Positions 15,492 through 25,407 of a DNA stretch of 27,282 bases are shown here, in pieces; within the stretch, counting starts at the first letter, position 1; every line of letters begins with the position of its first letter. This DNA comes from Saprospiraceae bacterium (GTDB lineage: Bacteria > Bacteroidota > Bacteroidia > Chitinophagales > Saprospiraceae). The notes beneath the pieces are model-generated. The model saw nothing but the letters and a program-made list of their open reading frames with translations, was not told where the DNA came from and did not search any database. The position numbers and the translations under genes were made by a program. The stretch is taken from NCBI GenBank assembly GCA_016719615.1, contig JADJYQ010000010.1:1-27282 (forward strand), read 5' to 3'.

Positions 15492-16954
15492 AAGATCAAA
15501 TTCAAACAAGTTTCTTTTGCATTCCAGTTTATACCCAGCATATCCAAATGCAATGAGGATCAAAAAGGATAGGCTATACTGGACGAGGGATTCAATTTTA
15601 AAAAAAGGTATAGATGCCTGGAATGAATACAACTGTTAGTACTGTAGCCAACAACCACATGGTCATTTTAAGTATCGGATAAGGGATCGGATATTTTTTT
15701 TGCCCCTGATAGTAAGCCATGGCACAAATGAATAAATAAGCTGTAAGATTTGCATAGGCAGCCGAACTGTTGCCCAGATAGGGTATCAAAAGGACGTTTA
15801 AAACCAACATCAGCAACATTCCGAATACACTCACAATGGCCATCAAACGGTTGTTATCAGACAATTTATACCAACTCGAAAAGTTGGAATACAATCCCAT
15901 GAAGATATTGGCCAACAAAAGAATATTTACCAAAAATAATTCGTCCCTAAAATTTTTATCAAGCAATTTAGCAAACACATCAATAAATAATCCCATCACG
16001 AGGTATATAAAACAACACGCGATGATAAAATACAAAGACAATCTTGCAAAAAGTTGCGGAGCCTGATCTTGTTTTGCATGACGAAAGAAAAAGGTTCGGC
16101 TGCATAATTGAATGCAGTCACAAACAAATTCATAATGACGGCAAGTCGCATGGCTGCGTTGAAACTACTACTGGCTTCGAGGTTTTGTAAAGCATCTCCC
16201 GGAAGAAAGTATTTAAGTATACTTGTAGCCCCGTATTGGATCACAATAAAAGAAAGAGTGACGATGATTAAAGGAGAAACGTATTTCAAGAGTCGATTAC
16301 AGATTTTCCAATCGGCGATGGTAAACGCATTCTTGATTTCTGGCAGCAGCAAAATGAGTGTCAAAGCACTTCCTATCAAATTAGCCAGCAATACCCAATA
16401 TAAATTTTCAACAGCTGTTCCCCAAATTCATTTAAAAAAATACAACAAGAGAATGATGTTTAAAAGCAATCCGGAGAGTTTGATCCAGGCATAACGTAGG
16501 GGCCTTTTATCATAACGTAGTTTGGCAAAGGGCAAGGCACTCAAAACGTCCAATACAGTGATTCCCGCTGCCAGAAATATTAAGTTTTGTAATTGTGGAT
16601 AATGTAATCCATAATTGATGACATCTAATCCAAAATAAGCAGCAAGCAGGAAGAGCCCACAAACCATCCAAACAAGCTGGCTGGCTACCGGATAAATTTT
16701 AGTTGCAAATGTTTCATCAGAAGCAAATCTAAAAAACCCGTTTCCATACGTAAACCCAGAATTCCTAGAAAAAGCGCAATAAAAAAGTACAATTCACTGT
16801 ATATCGAAAAATAGGCTCTTTCGTCTGAAAACACACGTGTCAGGTATACGGTAACCAGTAAAAAATTGAGCAAACGGCCAAGCGAATAGCTTAAACCATA
16901 GATCATGGTTTCCTTTGCGAGACTTTTTAAACCGGACACAGCTGCAAAGCTCAT
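15417..16954 (-). CDS. Polysaccharide/lipid flippase (MATE/MOP superfamily, Wzx-like), multiple frameshifts
   Basis: Five overlapping pieces join into one membrane protein of about 500 residues. The start is ATG at 16954 or, nearer the conserved sequence, GTG at 16939 (SGLKSLAKETMIYGLSYSLG), the usual opening of oligosaccharide flippases. Then come LRMETGF, a shift to FRFASDETFATKIYP, VCGLFLLAAYFGLDVINYG, and a central block around KYVSPLIIVTLSFIVIQYG. Next are MRLAVIMNLFVTAFNYAAEP then FSFVMQ, CFIYLVMGLFIDVFAKLL, and a last helix pair around LSFLILIAFGYAGYKLEC. About twelve hydrophobic helices are seen. It probably flips a lipid-linked oligosaccharide across the inner membrane. In the last frame the stop overlaps the fabG 3' end on the opposite strand; the true end may lie near 15,490. 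Confidence 0.78.
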
Positions 16955-17036
16955 AAAAATCAGGTACATACATAGTATCAAAAGCCATATTTAATCAATT
17001 AACTCCCATGACTTAATTTTGGCCAGACAAAAAGAA

Positions 17037-18092
17037 ATGGCAGAATTCGATTTGCTTCAAAAAATATGTAAAGTACCGGGGGCTCCCGGCTTCGAACAGC
17101 GCATCCGTTCATTCCTCATGAGCACTCTTGAAAAAGATGTGGATGACATGCGGACAGATGCCATGGGTAACCTGATTACCTTTCACAAAGGGCACAGTCG
17201 AAAAAAACTTCTGTTGACCGCTCACATGGATGAAATCGCATTCATCGTTCAACATATTGATGATGAAGGTTTTATTCGCTTTCTTCCACTCGGGGGCTTT
17301 GATCCAAAGACACTAACCGCCCAAAGAGTGATCATCCACGGCAAAGAAGATATCCACGGGGTCATGGGAAGTAAACCTCTTCATATCATGAATGCAGAGG
17401 AAAGGGCAAAAGCTCCATCCTTAAAAGACTTCTTTATCGATACAGGTTTAACGAAAGCTGAAGTAGTCGGGAAAATTCAAATTGGAGATCCTATAACCCG
17501 TGAACGCGAAATGATCCGAATGGGAAAATGTATAAATTGTAAATCACTCGATAATCGGGTATCTGTTTATATTTTGGTCGAACTCATGAAAAAACTGAAA
17601 AAGACCAAAGCGCCTCTGGATGTGTATGCTGTATTTACGGTACAGGAAGAAGTAGGGAGCCGGGGATCTATGATCGCGGCCAACAGCATCGCACCGGATG
17701 TAGCCATCAACATTGATACGACCATCGCTTATGATGTACCCGGAGCCCAATCTCACGAATATATCACCAAACTGGGCAATGGCGTTGCTATTAAACTTTT
17801 TGACAGTAGTGTGATCCCTGATTATCGAATGGTTCAATTTTTAAAATCTGCTGCAGAGAAAAATAAAATACCCTGGCAAGCAGAATTGCTAACAGGTGGT
17901 GGTACAGATACTGCATCAGTGCAACGTGCAGGAAATGGAACCATTGCAGGTGCCATTTCTATTCCCACTAGACATATTCATCAGGTCATTGAAATGGTGC
18001 ATGAAGATGATATCGACGCTGCGGTTCGATTATTGGAAGCAGCAGTGCAAGAACTCGAAAATTATTCATTTGAATTTAAATACGATACATAA
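17037..18092 (+). CDS. M42 family metallo-aminopeptidase
   Basis: This is an intact protein. I prefer the ATG at 17037 (MAEFDLLQKICKVPGAPGFE) to the TTG 18 bases upstream, because family members begin at this helix, giving 351 residues. The dinuclear-metal ligands are visible in order: His in LLTAHMDEIAF (about 62), bridging Asp in NCKSLDNRVSVY (about 172), catalytic and ligand Glu pair in VQEEVGSRG (about 203-204), Asp in INIDTTIAYD (about 226), His in IPTRHIHQ (about 312). The family (glutamyl aminopeptidases, tetrahedral TET peptidases, once called endoglucanases) trims peptides in the cytosol as dodecamers. It is the first gene of a plus-strand run; the next gene starts 10 bases after its stop. 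It is divergent from the flippase. Confidence 0.93.
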   Translation: MAEFDLLQKICKVPGAPGFEQRIRSFLMSTLEKDVDDMRTDAMGNLITFHKGHSRKKLLLTAHMDEIAFIVQHIDDEGFIRFLPLGGFDPKTLTAQRVIIHGKEDIHGVMGSKPLHIMNAEERAKAPSLKDFFIDTGLTKAEVVGKIQIGDPITREREMIRMGKCINCKSLDNRVSVYILVELMKKLKKTKAPLDVYAVFTVQEEVGSRGSMIAANSIAPDVAINIDTTIAYDVPGAQSHEYITKLGNGVAIKLFDSSVIPDYRMVQFLKSAAEKNKIPWQAELLTGGGTDTASVQRAGNGTIAGAISIPTRHIHQVIEMVHEDDIDAAVRLLEAAVQELENYSFEFKYDT

Positions 18093-18102
18093 AAACGAAA
18101 CT

Positions 18103-18351
18103 ATGTGGAAAGAAAGTAGTAACAAATTAAAATCAAGTTTTGAATTTAGAGATTTCGGAGAGGCATTTGCTTTTATGACCGAAGTCGCATTTCAAGCAGA
18201 AAAACTCAATCATCATCCTGATTGGAAAAATTCATGGAATAAAGTCGACATCGTATTAACAACGCACGATGCCGGCGATACTGTTACAGAAAAAGATCAT
18301 AGAATGGCAGGAGAGATCGATCGCATTTATAAAAAATATTCTAAACATTGA
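18103..18351 (+). CDS. 4a-hydroxytetrahydrobiopterin dehydratase (pterin-4a-carbinolamine dehydratase)
   Basis: This 82-residue protein starts MWKESSNKLKSSFEFRDF. It holds the family motif AFAFMTEVAFQAEKLNHHPD with the catalytic His pair H37-H38 and Pro39, and a downstream VDIVLTTHDAGDTVTEKDHR carrying the third active-site His (TTHDAG). The enzyme dehydrates 4a-hydroxy-tetrahydrobiopterin formed by aromatic amino-acid hydroxylases, in the cytosol. An upstream open frame overlaps the M42 gene, but this ATG fits the family length. It is 10 bases behind the M42 stop and 29 bases before the aminotransferase, so the three are probably one operon. No phenylalanine hydroxylase gene is in the window. 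Confidence 0.92.
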   Translation: MWKESSNKLKSSFEFRDFGEAFAFMTEVAFQAEKLNHHPDWKNSWNKVDIVLTTHDAGDTVTEKDHRMAGEIDRIYKKYSKH

Positions 18352-18380
18352 TCGGCTTTCATTTTTTCGTTGTTTAACAG

Positions 18381-19532
18381 ATGCTAAATCCGATACCGTC
18401 TAAACTTCCTCAAGCAGGGCTTTCCATTTTTGCGAAAATGACAGCTCTGGCGCAACAGTATCAGGCCATCAACCTCGCTCAGGGTTTTCCTGATTTCGCA
18501 CCACCCGAACAACTTTTTCAATTTTTAAATGAAGCTGTTGAATCCGGTTTTAATCAATATGCCCCAATGCCGGGATTGCTCATGTTGCGCCAACAAATAG
18601 CAAGTCGTTTGGAAAATCGATACCAACTCAAAGCGAATATAGATGATGATATTACCGTTACCGCAGGTGCCACGCAAGCAATCTATACGATTATTAGCGC
18701 TTTCATTCGTCCCGGTGATAAAGTATTGATTTTTGAACCTGCTTATGATTCTTATGGACCTGCAGTCCTGGTCAACGGGGTCAGCCAGTTTACCTCCGAC
18801 TCGAATTACCAGATTTTTTCGATTCCATGGACGCAGCTTGAATCAATGTTGCAAAAGGGAAAAATCCGGATGATTCTGATCAACAATCCTCACAATCCTG
18901 CAGGAAGAATACTGCATCAAGAAGATATGCTGAGATTCGAAAAACTAGCAGTACAATATGATGTCTTGTGGGTATGGGATGAAGTTTATGATATGTTGGT
19001 TTTTGATAGCAAGCCACATTGGAGTGCATTGCATTATCCTGAGATCATGAAATCTTCTATTGTTACATTTTCAATGGGTAAAACTTTACACAATACTGGT
19101 TGGAAAATAGGATATACGATTGCAAAAGCCGAACTCACTAAAGAAATCCGCAAAGTCCACCAGTTCTTAGTCTTTAGCGTAAACACGCCGGCACAATATG
19201 CAATTGCAAAATTTATGGAATCCTATCCCGAATTTATCAACGAACTTCCACAATTTTATCAGCACAAAAGAGATTTCTTTTTTAAAGAAATGAAACATCC
19301 AGATTTTGAGTGGTTGCCCTGCGAAGGAAGTTATTTTGCACTTGCGCGATTTAAAAATCCGGAGCAATTAAGTGATGCCGTTTTTGCCGAACAACTTGTT
19401 GCCAATAAAAAAGTGGCAACGATTCCCATTTCTGCATTTTATCACGATGGGTATGATCCGGGCATTGTAAGATTTTGTTTTGCAAAGAAGGAAGATACGA
19501 TTAAGGAAGCTGCGACGCAGTTGCTAAAATAA
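18381..19532 (+). CDS. PLP-dependent aminotransferase, methionine/kynurenine aminotransferase-like
   Basis: This intact 383-residue class I/II (fold type I) aminotransferase shows INLAQGFPDFAPPEQL, NQYAPMPGLLMLRQQIA, VTAGATQAIYTIISAF (cofactor phosphate-binding turn), LINNPHNPAGRIL (NPxNPxG), WVWDEVYDMLVFD (Asp and Tyr contacting PLP) and FSMGKTLHNTGWKIGY, where Lys (about 234) forms the Schiff base. A final RFCFAKKEDTI supplies the carboxylate-binding Arg. The sequence is closest in feel to YbdL/methionine aminotransferase and kynurenine-oxoglutarate transaminase; the exact substrate cannot be told. It is the last gene of the M42-dehydratase-aminotransferase run, closed by the palindrome that follows. 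Confidence 0.9.
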   Translation: MLNPIPSKLPQAGLSIFAKMTALAQQYQAINLAQGFPDFAPPEQLFQFLNEAVESGFNQYAPMPGLLMLRQQIASRLENRYQLKANIDDDITVTAGATQAIYTIISAFIRPGDKVLIFEPAYDSYGPAVLVNGVSQFTSDSNYQIFSIPWTQLESMLQKGKIRMILINNPHNPAGRILHQEDMLRFEKLAVQYDVLWVWDEVYDMLVFDSKPHWSALHYPEIMKSSIVTFSMGKTLHNTGWKIGYTIAKAELTKEIRKVHQFLVFSVNTPAQYAIAKFMESYPEFINELPQFYQHKRDFFFKEMKHPDFEWLPCEGSYFALARFKNPEQLSDAVFAEQLVANKKVATIPISAFYHDGYDPGIVRFCFAKKEDTIKEAATQLLK

Positions 19533-19589
19533 TCCACCTCACCCCCGGCCCCTCTCCGCTGTGCGGAGAGGGGCCGGGGGTGAGGTGGA
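19533..19589. terminator. Perfect 27-bp-stem palindrome (bidirectional terminator or REP-like repeat)
   Basis: TCCACCTCACCCCCGGCCCC (start of the left arm, 19533) pairs without a mismatch over 27 bp with the right arm ending 19589, with a 3-base loop TGT. It lies one base after the aminotransferase stop and 12 bases before the stop of the convergent giant gene, so it can terminate both. It lacks poly-T tracts, and the CACCCCCGGCCCCTCTCC string resembles a GC-rich repeat scattered in many bacterial genomes, so it may be a mobile REP-like unit. GC content is far above the surroundings. Confidence 0.8.
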
Positions 19590-19601
19590 GGCGTGAGATG
19601 A

Positions 19602-22600
19602 TCACCTCACCAAACTCACATCCCCATATTTCTCCAACACCGTTCCATCAATCCTAATCGCTTTCAAATGATATACAAAAACCGCTGGATTCATCGGCTC
19701 ACCATTGAATCTTCCATCCCATCCGGCTAATAAGTCATTCAACTGAAAATGTTTGTTTTCAAAAACCATATTTCCCCATCGATTATAAATGCGGAACAGC
19801 TCCACTTCTCGGATGCTGGGACCTCCGAACACGGTAACCAGGTCGTTTAGGTTGTCGCCGTTGGGGCTGAAAACGTTGGGCACATAAACATCGGTTTGAT
19901 TGTCGACGATGACTTTAATTTTTGCTCGCACTTCACAACCAGCCGAATTGGTAAATAATACTTCGTATTCTGCATTTTCAAGTGCTAACAAATAGGGCGC
20001 CGCACAATCTGTACAGGAAAGTCCGGTGGCAGGCGTCCAGCTTGCGGTGCCGGGAATAAAATTTAAAATAGCTTGTAATTGTATTTTGTCGCCAAGTGTA
20101 AGTTTTATTTCCACAGGTAGATCTGCTTGTAAAAGCAAGGGCTGAAAAAATACAACTGAATATTGATTTTCACAACCCAAAGTATCTTTAACGAACACTT
20201 GGTAGTTTCCGGGTGTTAGGGGGCTAAAATAATTATCGGATTGATAAGTAGAGGTGTCATCCAGCGCATACATAAATCCCGGAATTCCAGATTGTGGATA
20301 AATTGTAATAACTGCATCGTCATCACCATAACACCGAATCGTATCCAATTGCAATTGGGCTTCTACAGTATCTACAAATAAATTTGTTTCAACAATGCTG
20401 TCACATCCGAAAATATTATTCAGACGGTCTTGGTAAAAACCGGTGGCATTGTATATATTATTTCCTACCCGGGTGAATTGTCCTTTACAGATTTGTAATT
20501 GCTGCTGAAATAAATGTTTAGGATTTACAGTGACCTGTGTATGAATAATACTGTCGCAACCTTTATCAGTCAATAAACTGTCAAGATACAAGCCTGATTT
20601 TGTGTATTGACTAGAGCCGATGATGACGGTCTCTCCTTCGCAAATGATATGATTTTGTTGTAAATCATAAATCGGGTAAACCAATAAATCGGTGTATACA
20701 ATACTATCACAGGAACGGATACTTTGTAAGGTATCAATATACTTTCCGGTATTCGTGTACGACTTTGTTCCTACAACAATATTTGAACCATTGCAAATTT
20801 GCCGCACATTTGGAATATTATACACTGGGTCGACAATAAGATTTGTGACGATCACACTATCGCAACAGAATCTATTTTGAAAAATATCGGTGTAAATTCC
20901 GGATGTGGTATATCGGCTGCTGCCAACTTCAATAAATTCTCCCGCACAAATTTTTAGAGATTGTGTATCGCGATCTTCCTGACTATGATCAATAACCACA
21001 AAATGTAAAGTATCTGAACTGCAACCGTATTCATCGCGCGCAATCAATGTATGTGTACCTGGAAGTAATCCTGTAAAATATCCTGAATCCTCCCAATATG
21101 ATTGATCCAATGAATAATGGTAAAAAGGGAAAGTACCATCTGCACTCACTGCAATAAATGCGTTTGGCTGGCAACAATTTATTTCAAGATTGAATGAGTC
21201 TTGTTTCAATGTTAATCGTTGATTGGCTAGACCGATTTGAACGAGGCGCTGTAGGTTACATCGCGTTGAATCCCTTACATCAATGATGTAATTGCCCGGT
21301 GCCAATCCGGTGAAAATACCACTGCTTTGCCAGTTGCCGCCATTGATGCGATATGAATATGGCGGTATGCCTTCCAGTGCGGTGATCACGATACGTCCCG
21401 AATCGATGCAGTTCATTGCTTGCACCCGGATCAAACTATCCCGAAGCCGGTGTTTGAATTCACTCACTTCAATAATTTCAGGAAGAATGCAGTTTCCAAT
21501 TTTGGTATAGATCGTGTAAAATCCTTCTTCCGGAATTTCAAAATAAAATTGTTTATAGAAAAAAATACCGTCCATACTGTAAAGAGCTGAACTGTCTTCA
21601 GGTTTTTCAAAAATGCGAAGTAAAGCTCCTCGAAAAGATCCGCAACTGTCGGCCAGTTGTAATTCATACTTTAAACTGTACTTCTTTACAAAAATCGTTA
21701 ACGAATCCTGATACTGAAATCCGCAAGCATCACTGTATTCAATATGGTAAGTGGTCGTGCTATCTGGTTGAATGATCGGATTAAATACAGAGGTATCACT
21801 CACACCTTTTGAAGGCCGCCAGCGATATTGAGCGAAATTGGGTTTGGCCGAAACCTGGATCGATTCTCCTTCGCAAATGGTAAGATCGGGAAGTGTGTTG
21901 ACGCCGGTGATGTAATTTAAACAGACTTGCTGAACATTGATAGATCCACCTGTTGCAGCTGTAAATCCAAAGTATACATTCGGATCATTGTTGAAAATAC
22001 TGCGAACGACATCTCCGGAATAGCGCAATTTTAAAATACAATCCACATACACCGATAAAGTTGCATTGCTCGCGCTCCAACGTATAAGCACTTTATGAAA
22101 ATTGCAATCTTCAGCATTAGCATTTCCATTGAGAATCCCGACCGGACCTGAGAGATTATCGCCTGAAGCATGATCTACATTACCGTTTCTCATAATGGCA
22201 ACATGGTCAAAAATGGGATCCGTATAATTGCCATTGTGATAGGTGTCAAATTCGACAGCAAGACTGGGCATAACACCCTGGTAACCCAGTCCCCCTCCGG
22301 AGACTCCGATCGAAGTTGAAATGGGTTGAAATACAAAGGCAATGCCATCTGCCCCTTGCGCATCAAGGCAACCCAAATTAATATCAAAATAGATGTCAAA
22401 ACTGCTGTATAAGCTGACTTTATCTTCGTACCAGATGGATCCTGTCTGACCAAAATTCTCCTCTGTCAACAAATAGCAATCGTTGCCCAATTGCCGTGCA
22501 TTTCCATTGGTGATAAATTTTTTATTTCCGATTCCGCCGCAACTATCGGGAATAGTAAATGGCAAACTGGTCTGACAACCATTTAAGTCTTCTGCATAGA

Positions 22601-24083
22601 GAATATAATTGCCAGCGAGCAGAAGTTGAAAATAAGAATCTGTTTGTGATCCGGATCTCTTGTTGAGGCGATACTTATATGGCCCTGTTCCGCCGGTGGC
22701 ATGTGCCCAGAGTTTTCCGTCGCTGATGCAATGTGTGGGCGATAAACTATCAATTGTTAGTTTAAGTTCTTCAAAATTTCAAACGCATATTGGAGGATAT
22801 TATTCTGAGGATAAAAATCCGGCTGATTATCGGGATTGCCGAGCGTAACGGATAAGCTATGATTTCCTTGTGGAATGGGAATGCAGGGGAGATCTATGAC
22901 CTGGCTCTGACCAGGAATTAATATGCCATTCCATACATAGGGACTTTGTGGAATTCCATTGAGCTGATAATTGATATCCAGTGTTGAAAAACTTTTACTT
23001 CCGTCATTTCGGATCTTCAATTTCGGACAAAGGGAATCTGTGCAAACGGAACCTTGTAAACTTAATTCCAAAGCAGCAGCATCATAATTTCCTGGAGGCA
23101 AACAACCATTGGAGCTGATCAGCGATTTGCGGGTGGTCTCCAGTGCGGCGATCATACGATTCCTTTGTCCGTCGGTAAAATGTACCGGGCCGCAAGAAGT
23201 ATAATCCATGTAGTTGCTGTTGTCGTCAGGTAGATCCGGAATATCAGTGTTACATGAGTTGGTATTACAGGGTGCGAAGGATGCTGAATTGTCAGGTGGT
23301 GTATCGCAGACCCGGTCTCCATCCTGTAGACAATTGCCATTTGTGCATCCGCCGTTAAAGGTATGATTCAAAGAAAATAATGGCCCATTTCGTGAGCCGT
23401 AACTACTGTTCCTCCAATTGAATTCCAATAACGACTTTCTTGAACAATGCCGTCTACCGCAGGGAGCACCGGGAAATAAGCGTAACCTGCCAGACTGCAA
23501 CCAAAGTTGTTATTAAATAAATCTGTAACTAAAAAATGTTGATATAGCGAGTACAATCCCAACCAATCAGCGCTTTAATCGCAGCATCATTGTTAGCATT
23601 GGTGCCTGGAGCACACATCATGTCATTGACCAGGTTACTCGGAGTTCTTGTAATTCCATTGGTAGGTTGACCATTGGGATCTCGCCGGGCAAGGCAGAAT
23701 TGGATGCCAACATCTACCCCATTTGCAGCAGCGAAGGGACCTGAATTAGAAAAAGCCTGATTTAAATAATCCAGACCTTGTTCGACCTGCCGGTCTGTTA
23801 AGTTATTGCTTTGTCCGATAGCAGTCCCGGGTGGAACGATGAGGTGCACCACCAGGGGAAGTGTATAAATCGGTTTGGATCGGCTTTGTATTTTGCCTTT
23901 TCAGAGCATCGAGACTGTGCTGATAAATTTCATTTTCCATTTGCAGAGTCCGCTGCAGATAGGCAGCATCGACTGCAATAAGGCCTGGTGTTTCTCATCA
24001 AATGCACAATGCTGCGAAATCGCACTACCTATCATGAGCAATGAGAAGAATACGGTAAGAATATATTTGTTGCTCATCATCAT
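19602..24083 (-). CDS. Giant secreted M43 metalloprotease-lectin protein with T9SS type B sorting domain, several frameshifts
   Basis: The ATG at 24081-24083 opens the signal peptide MMMSNKYILTVFFSLLMIG. Indels near 23,960, 23,860, 23,555, 23,385 and 22,765 break the 5' third; the rest (19602-22757) is open. Order of modules: M43 (pappalysin-like) protease (LVVHLIVPPG; AHEMGHYF then SLNHTF giving HExxHxxxxxH; Met-turn SNYMDYTSC); a CARDB-like beta domain (22,765-23,100); a SprB-like module (GGTGPYKYRL); L-type lectin (22,550-21,920; DINLGCLDAQGADGIAFVFQ, LAVEFDTYHNG); an Ig-like PKD-type module; two SprB-like modules (GIPPYSYRINGGNW); four tandem repeats of about 49 residues (20,960-20,370); another SprB-like module; and the gliding-motility C-terminal domain (VPNVFSPNGDNLND ... 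IYNRWGNMVFE). It is about 1,490 residues, exported by Sec then T9SS, and probably digests or adheres to extracellular glycoprotein. Confidence 0.85.
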
Positions 24084-24146
24084 ATATGATACAAAATAAG
24101 GGAATAAGTTGTATTGAATAGAAAATATTTTTAAAAACAGTAAATA

Positions 24147-24325
24147 TTAAACCCAGAATTGCCATTAGGATTCGTAGAGAGTCAAAAATGCAAAAAGACA
24201 GGTCTCTCGCAAGAAATTTGCGCGGAAGTGAAGTAAGGATTTCATTGAGCACAAATTTCGAGAAGAGGACTGTATTTGAAGCAGTTTTGGCTCGTAATAG
24301 AATTCTATTGGCAATTCTGGGTTAA
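24147..24325. mobile_element. MITE-like element bounded by inverted repeats
   Basis: TTAAACCCAGAATTGCCA at 24147-24164 is repeated in inverse as TGGCAATTCTGGGTTAA at 24309-24325 (17 of 18, one base shorter). The similarity extends inward more weakly (TTAGGATTCGTA against ATAGAATTCTAT). The enclosed 144 bp has no convincing gene. TTAA at both ends could be a target duplication or part of the repeat. Size and structure fit a non-autonomous transposon, but no related transposase is in the window. Confidence 0.45.
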
Positions 24326-24746
24326 AGGCTTCAGGTGTAAATAATATATGCAAAATCAGGCATAAATGCAAATTTACCGGTGTTTATATTAACAATTGAT
24401 TTTGATACATTTCAACAAAAATTACACCGTATAAATTCAAAAGAATTTTAGCAGCTGTAAGGTGTTCACAATTCACTTGGAAACAATGATTAAAATCAGA
24501 ATTATGAATTTGATCTCGTAATTTATTTAAATACTTTCAATATCATCCAAATCTTTAAATCTTACCCGCTGCTAATTTGTAGCCCGAATCAAATCATTGA
24601 TATGAATTATTCGGACATTCACTTTTCAATGTTGATCATTTTAGCTTGTTTTAAGGCACTTCAAATATTAATCCTTTACAGGCAGTCATGATGTCTATTT
24701 TAATAAAACCACCTCCAAACTGAAAAAACATCAAATTTTAACGTAT
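24326..24746. other. AT-rich stretch without recognisable gene
   Basis: All frames are closed by frequent stops. I see no conserved protein fragment, tRNA or strong hairpin. It may be decayed sequence between the MITE-like element and the nucleotidyltransferase remnant. Confidence 0.4.
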
Positions 24747-25110
24747 CTATAAATTTTCAAGATCTTCCATTTCTCCCATATACATTCCATATTCCTGGTG
24801 AACTTTTGTAAGCCGGGTGTGATTTTCTTCTGTAGGTTCAATCCATAAATCCATATCACCTGTCGATCTCCTGTATCCACAAACATTGACTGCCAAACCA
24901 CCAATCAAAATATAGCGAACGGAGCTGTTTGTTCAGCAAACTGATGTACTCTAAAAATCTTCGTTAAATATTGAATCATGGTCTTTATAAGCTTTGGAAA
25001 ATATCCGTTCAAATTTTATCTTTTCAGGATCTAAATTGCGATTGAGGAGATGCAAAATGATGCCCATACAAAATCGTCCTTTATAATTCTTTAGTTTCGC
25101 ATTTTGTAAT
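24747..25110 (-). pseudogene. Nucleotidyltransferase (AbiEii/DUF6036-like) remnant
   Basis: On the minus strand, after an upstream piece (NRNLDPEKIKFERIFSKAY then NEDFLEYISLLNK), the frame shifts to SVRYILIGGLAVNVCGYRRS, then TGDMDLWIEPTEENHTRL and a stop at 24747. The GG(L/x)AVN..G..R.T.D.D pattern is the nucleotidyltransferase core, with the metal-binding Asp pair DMD, seen in AbiEii-type toxins and related stand-alone enzymes. Only about 70 residues of the domain remain before the stop, half of the usual length, and at least one frameshift separates the pieces. The NRNLDPEKI part could be the end of an upstream gene. Whether this is true decay or sequence error is unclear. Confidence 0.55.
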
Positions 25111-25407
25111 TAATGCCTTGAAATTTTTCAAAGGACTCTGTGTTATGGATGTTTCGGTCTAACTCAGTACTTGGCAAAGATATAAATCTTGTTTTCTATT
25201 ATGTTTGAAAATTGATGCTTAAACAGTGAAGTCCTAAATGTCCTTAGCTAATTGCTTATAAATAAGCTTGAACGGACAACATTTTAAACTTTCAATTGCT
25301 GAATTTATCATGTTAAATGACTCCAAAATCATTGCCATCTCATTTATGAAAGCTTACAAAGCATTTTACTTACGTTGATTCCGTAAATTTGCTCAACAAA
25401 TGAAAGG
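25111..25407. other. AT-rich intergenic stretch before nadB
   Basis: No gene is supported. The only signal is the TAAATTTG promoter core at 25384-25391 just before nadB. Confidence 0.4.
25384..25391 (+). promoter_or_regulatory. Bacteroidota -7 promoter core for nadB
   Basis: TAAATTTG matches TANNTTTG, 17 bases upstream of the ATG at 25408, which also has AAAGG just before it. No properly spaced TTG -33 element is seen. Confidence 0.45.

Noticed and set aside
17544..17837. Minus-strand frame of 97 codons inside the M42 peptidase
   Set aside because: It is antisense to metal-binding motifs of an intact gene and shows no family features.
24165..24371. Open frames inside the MITE-like element
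   Set aside because: Short, overlapping in both directions and bounded by the inverted repeats; no protein family is seen.
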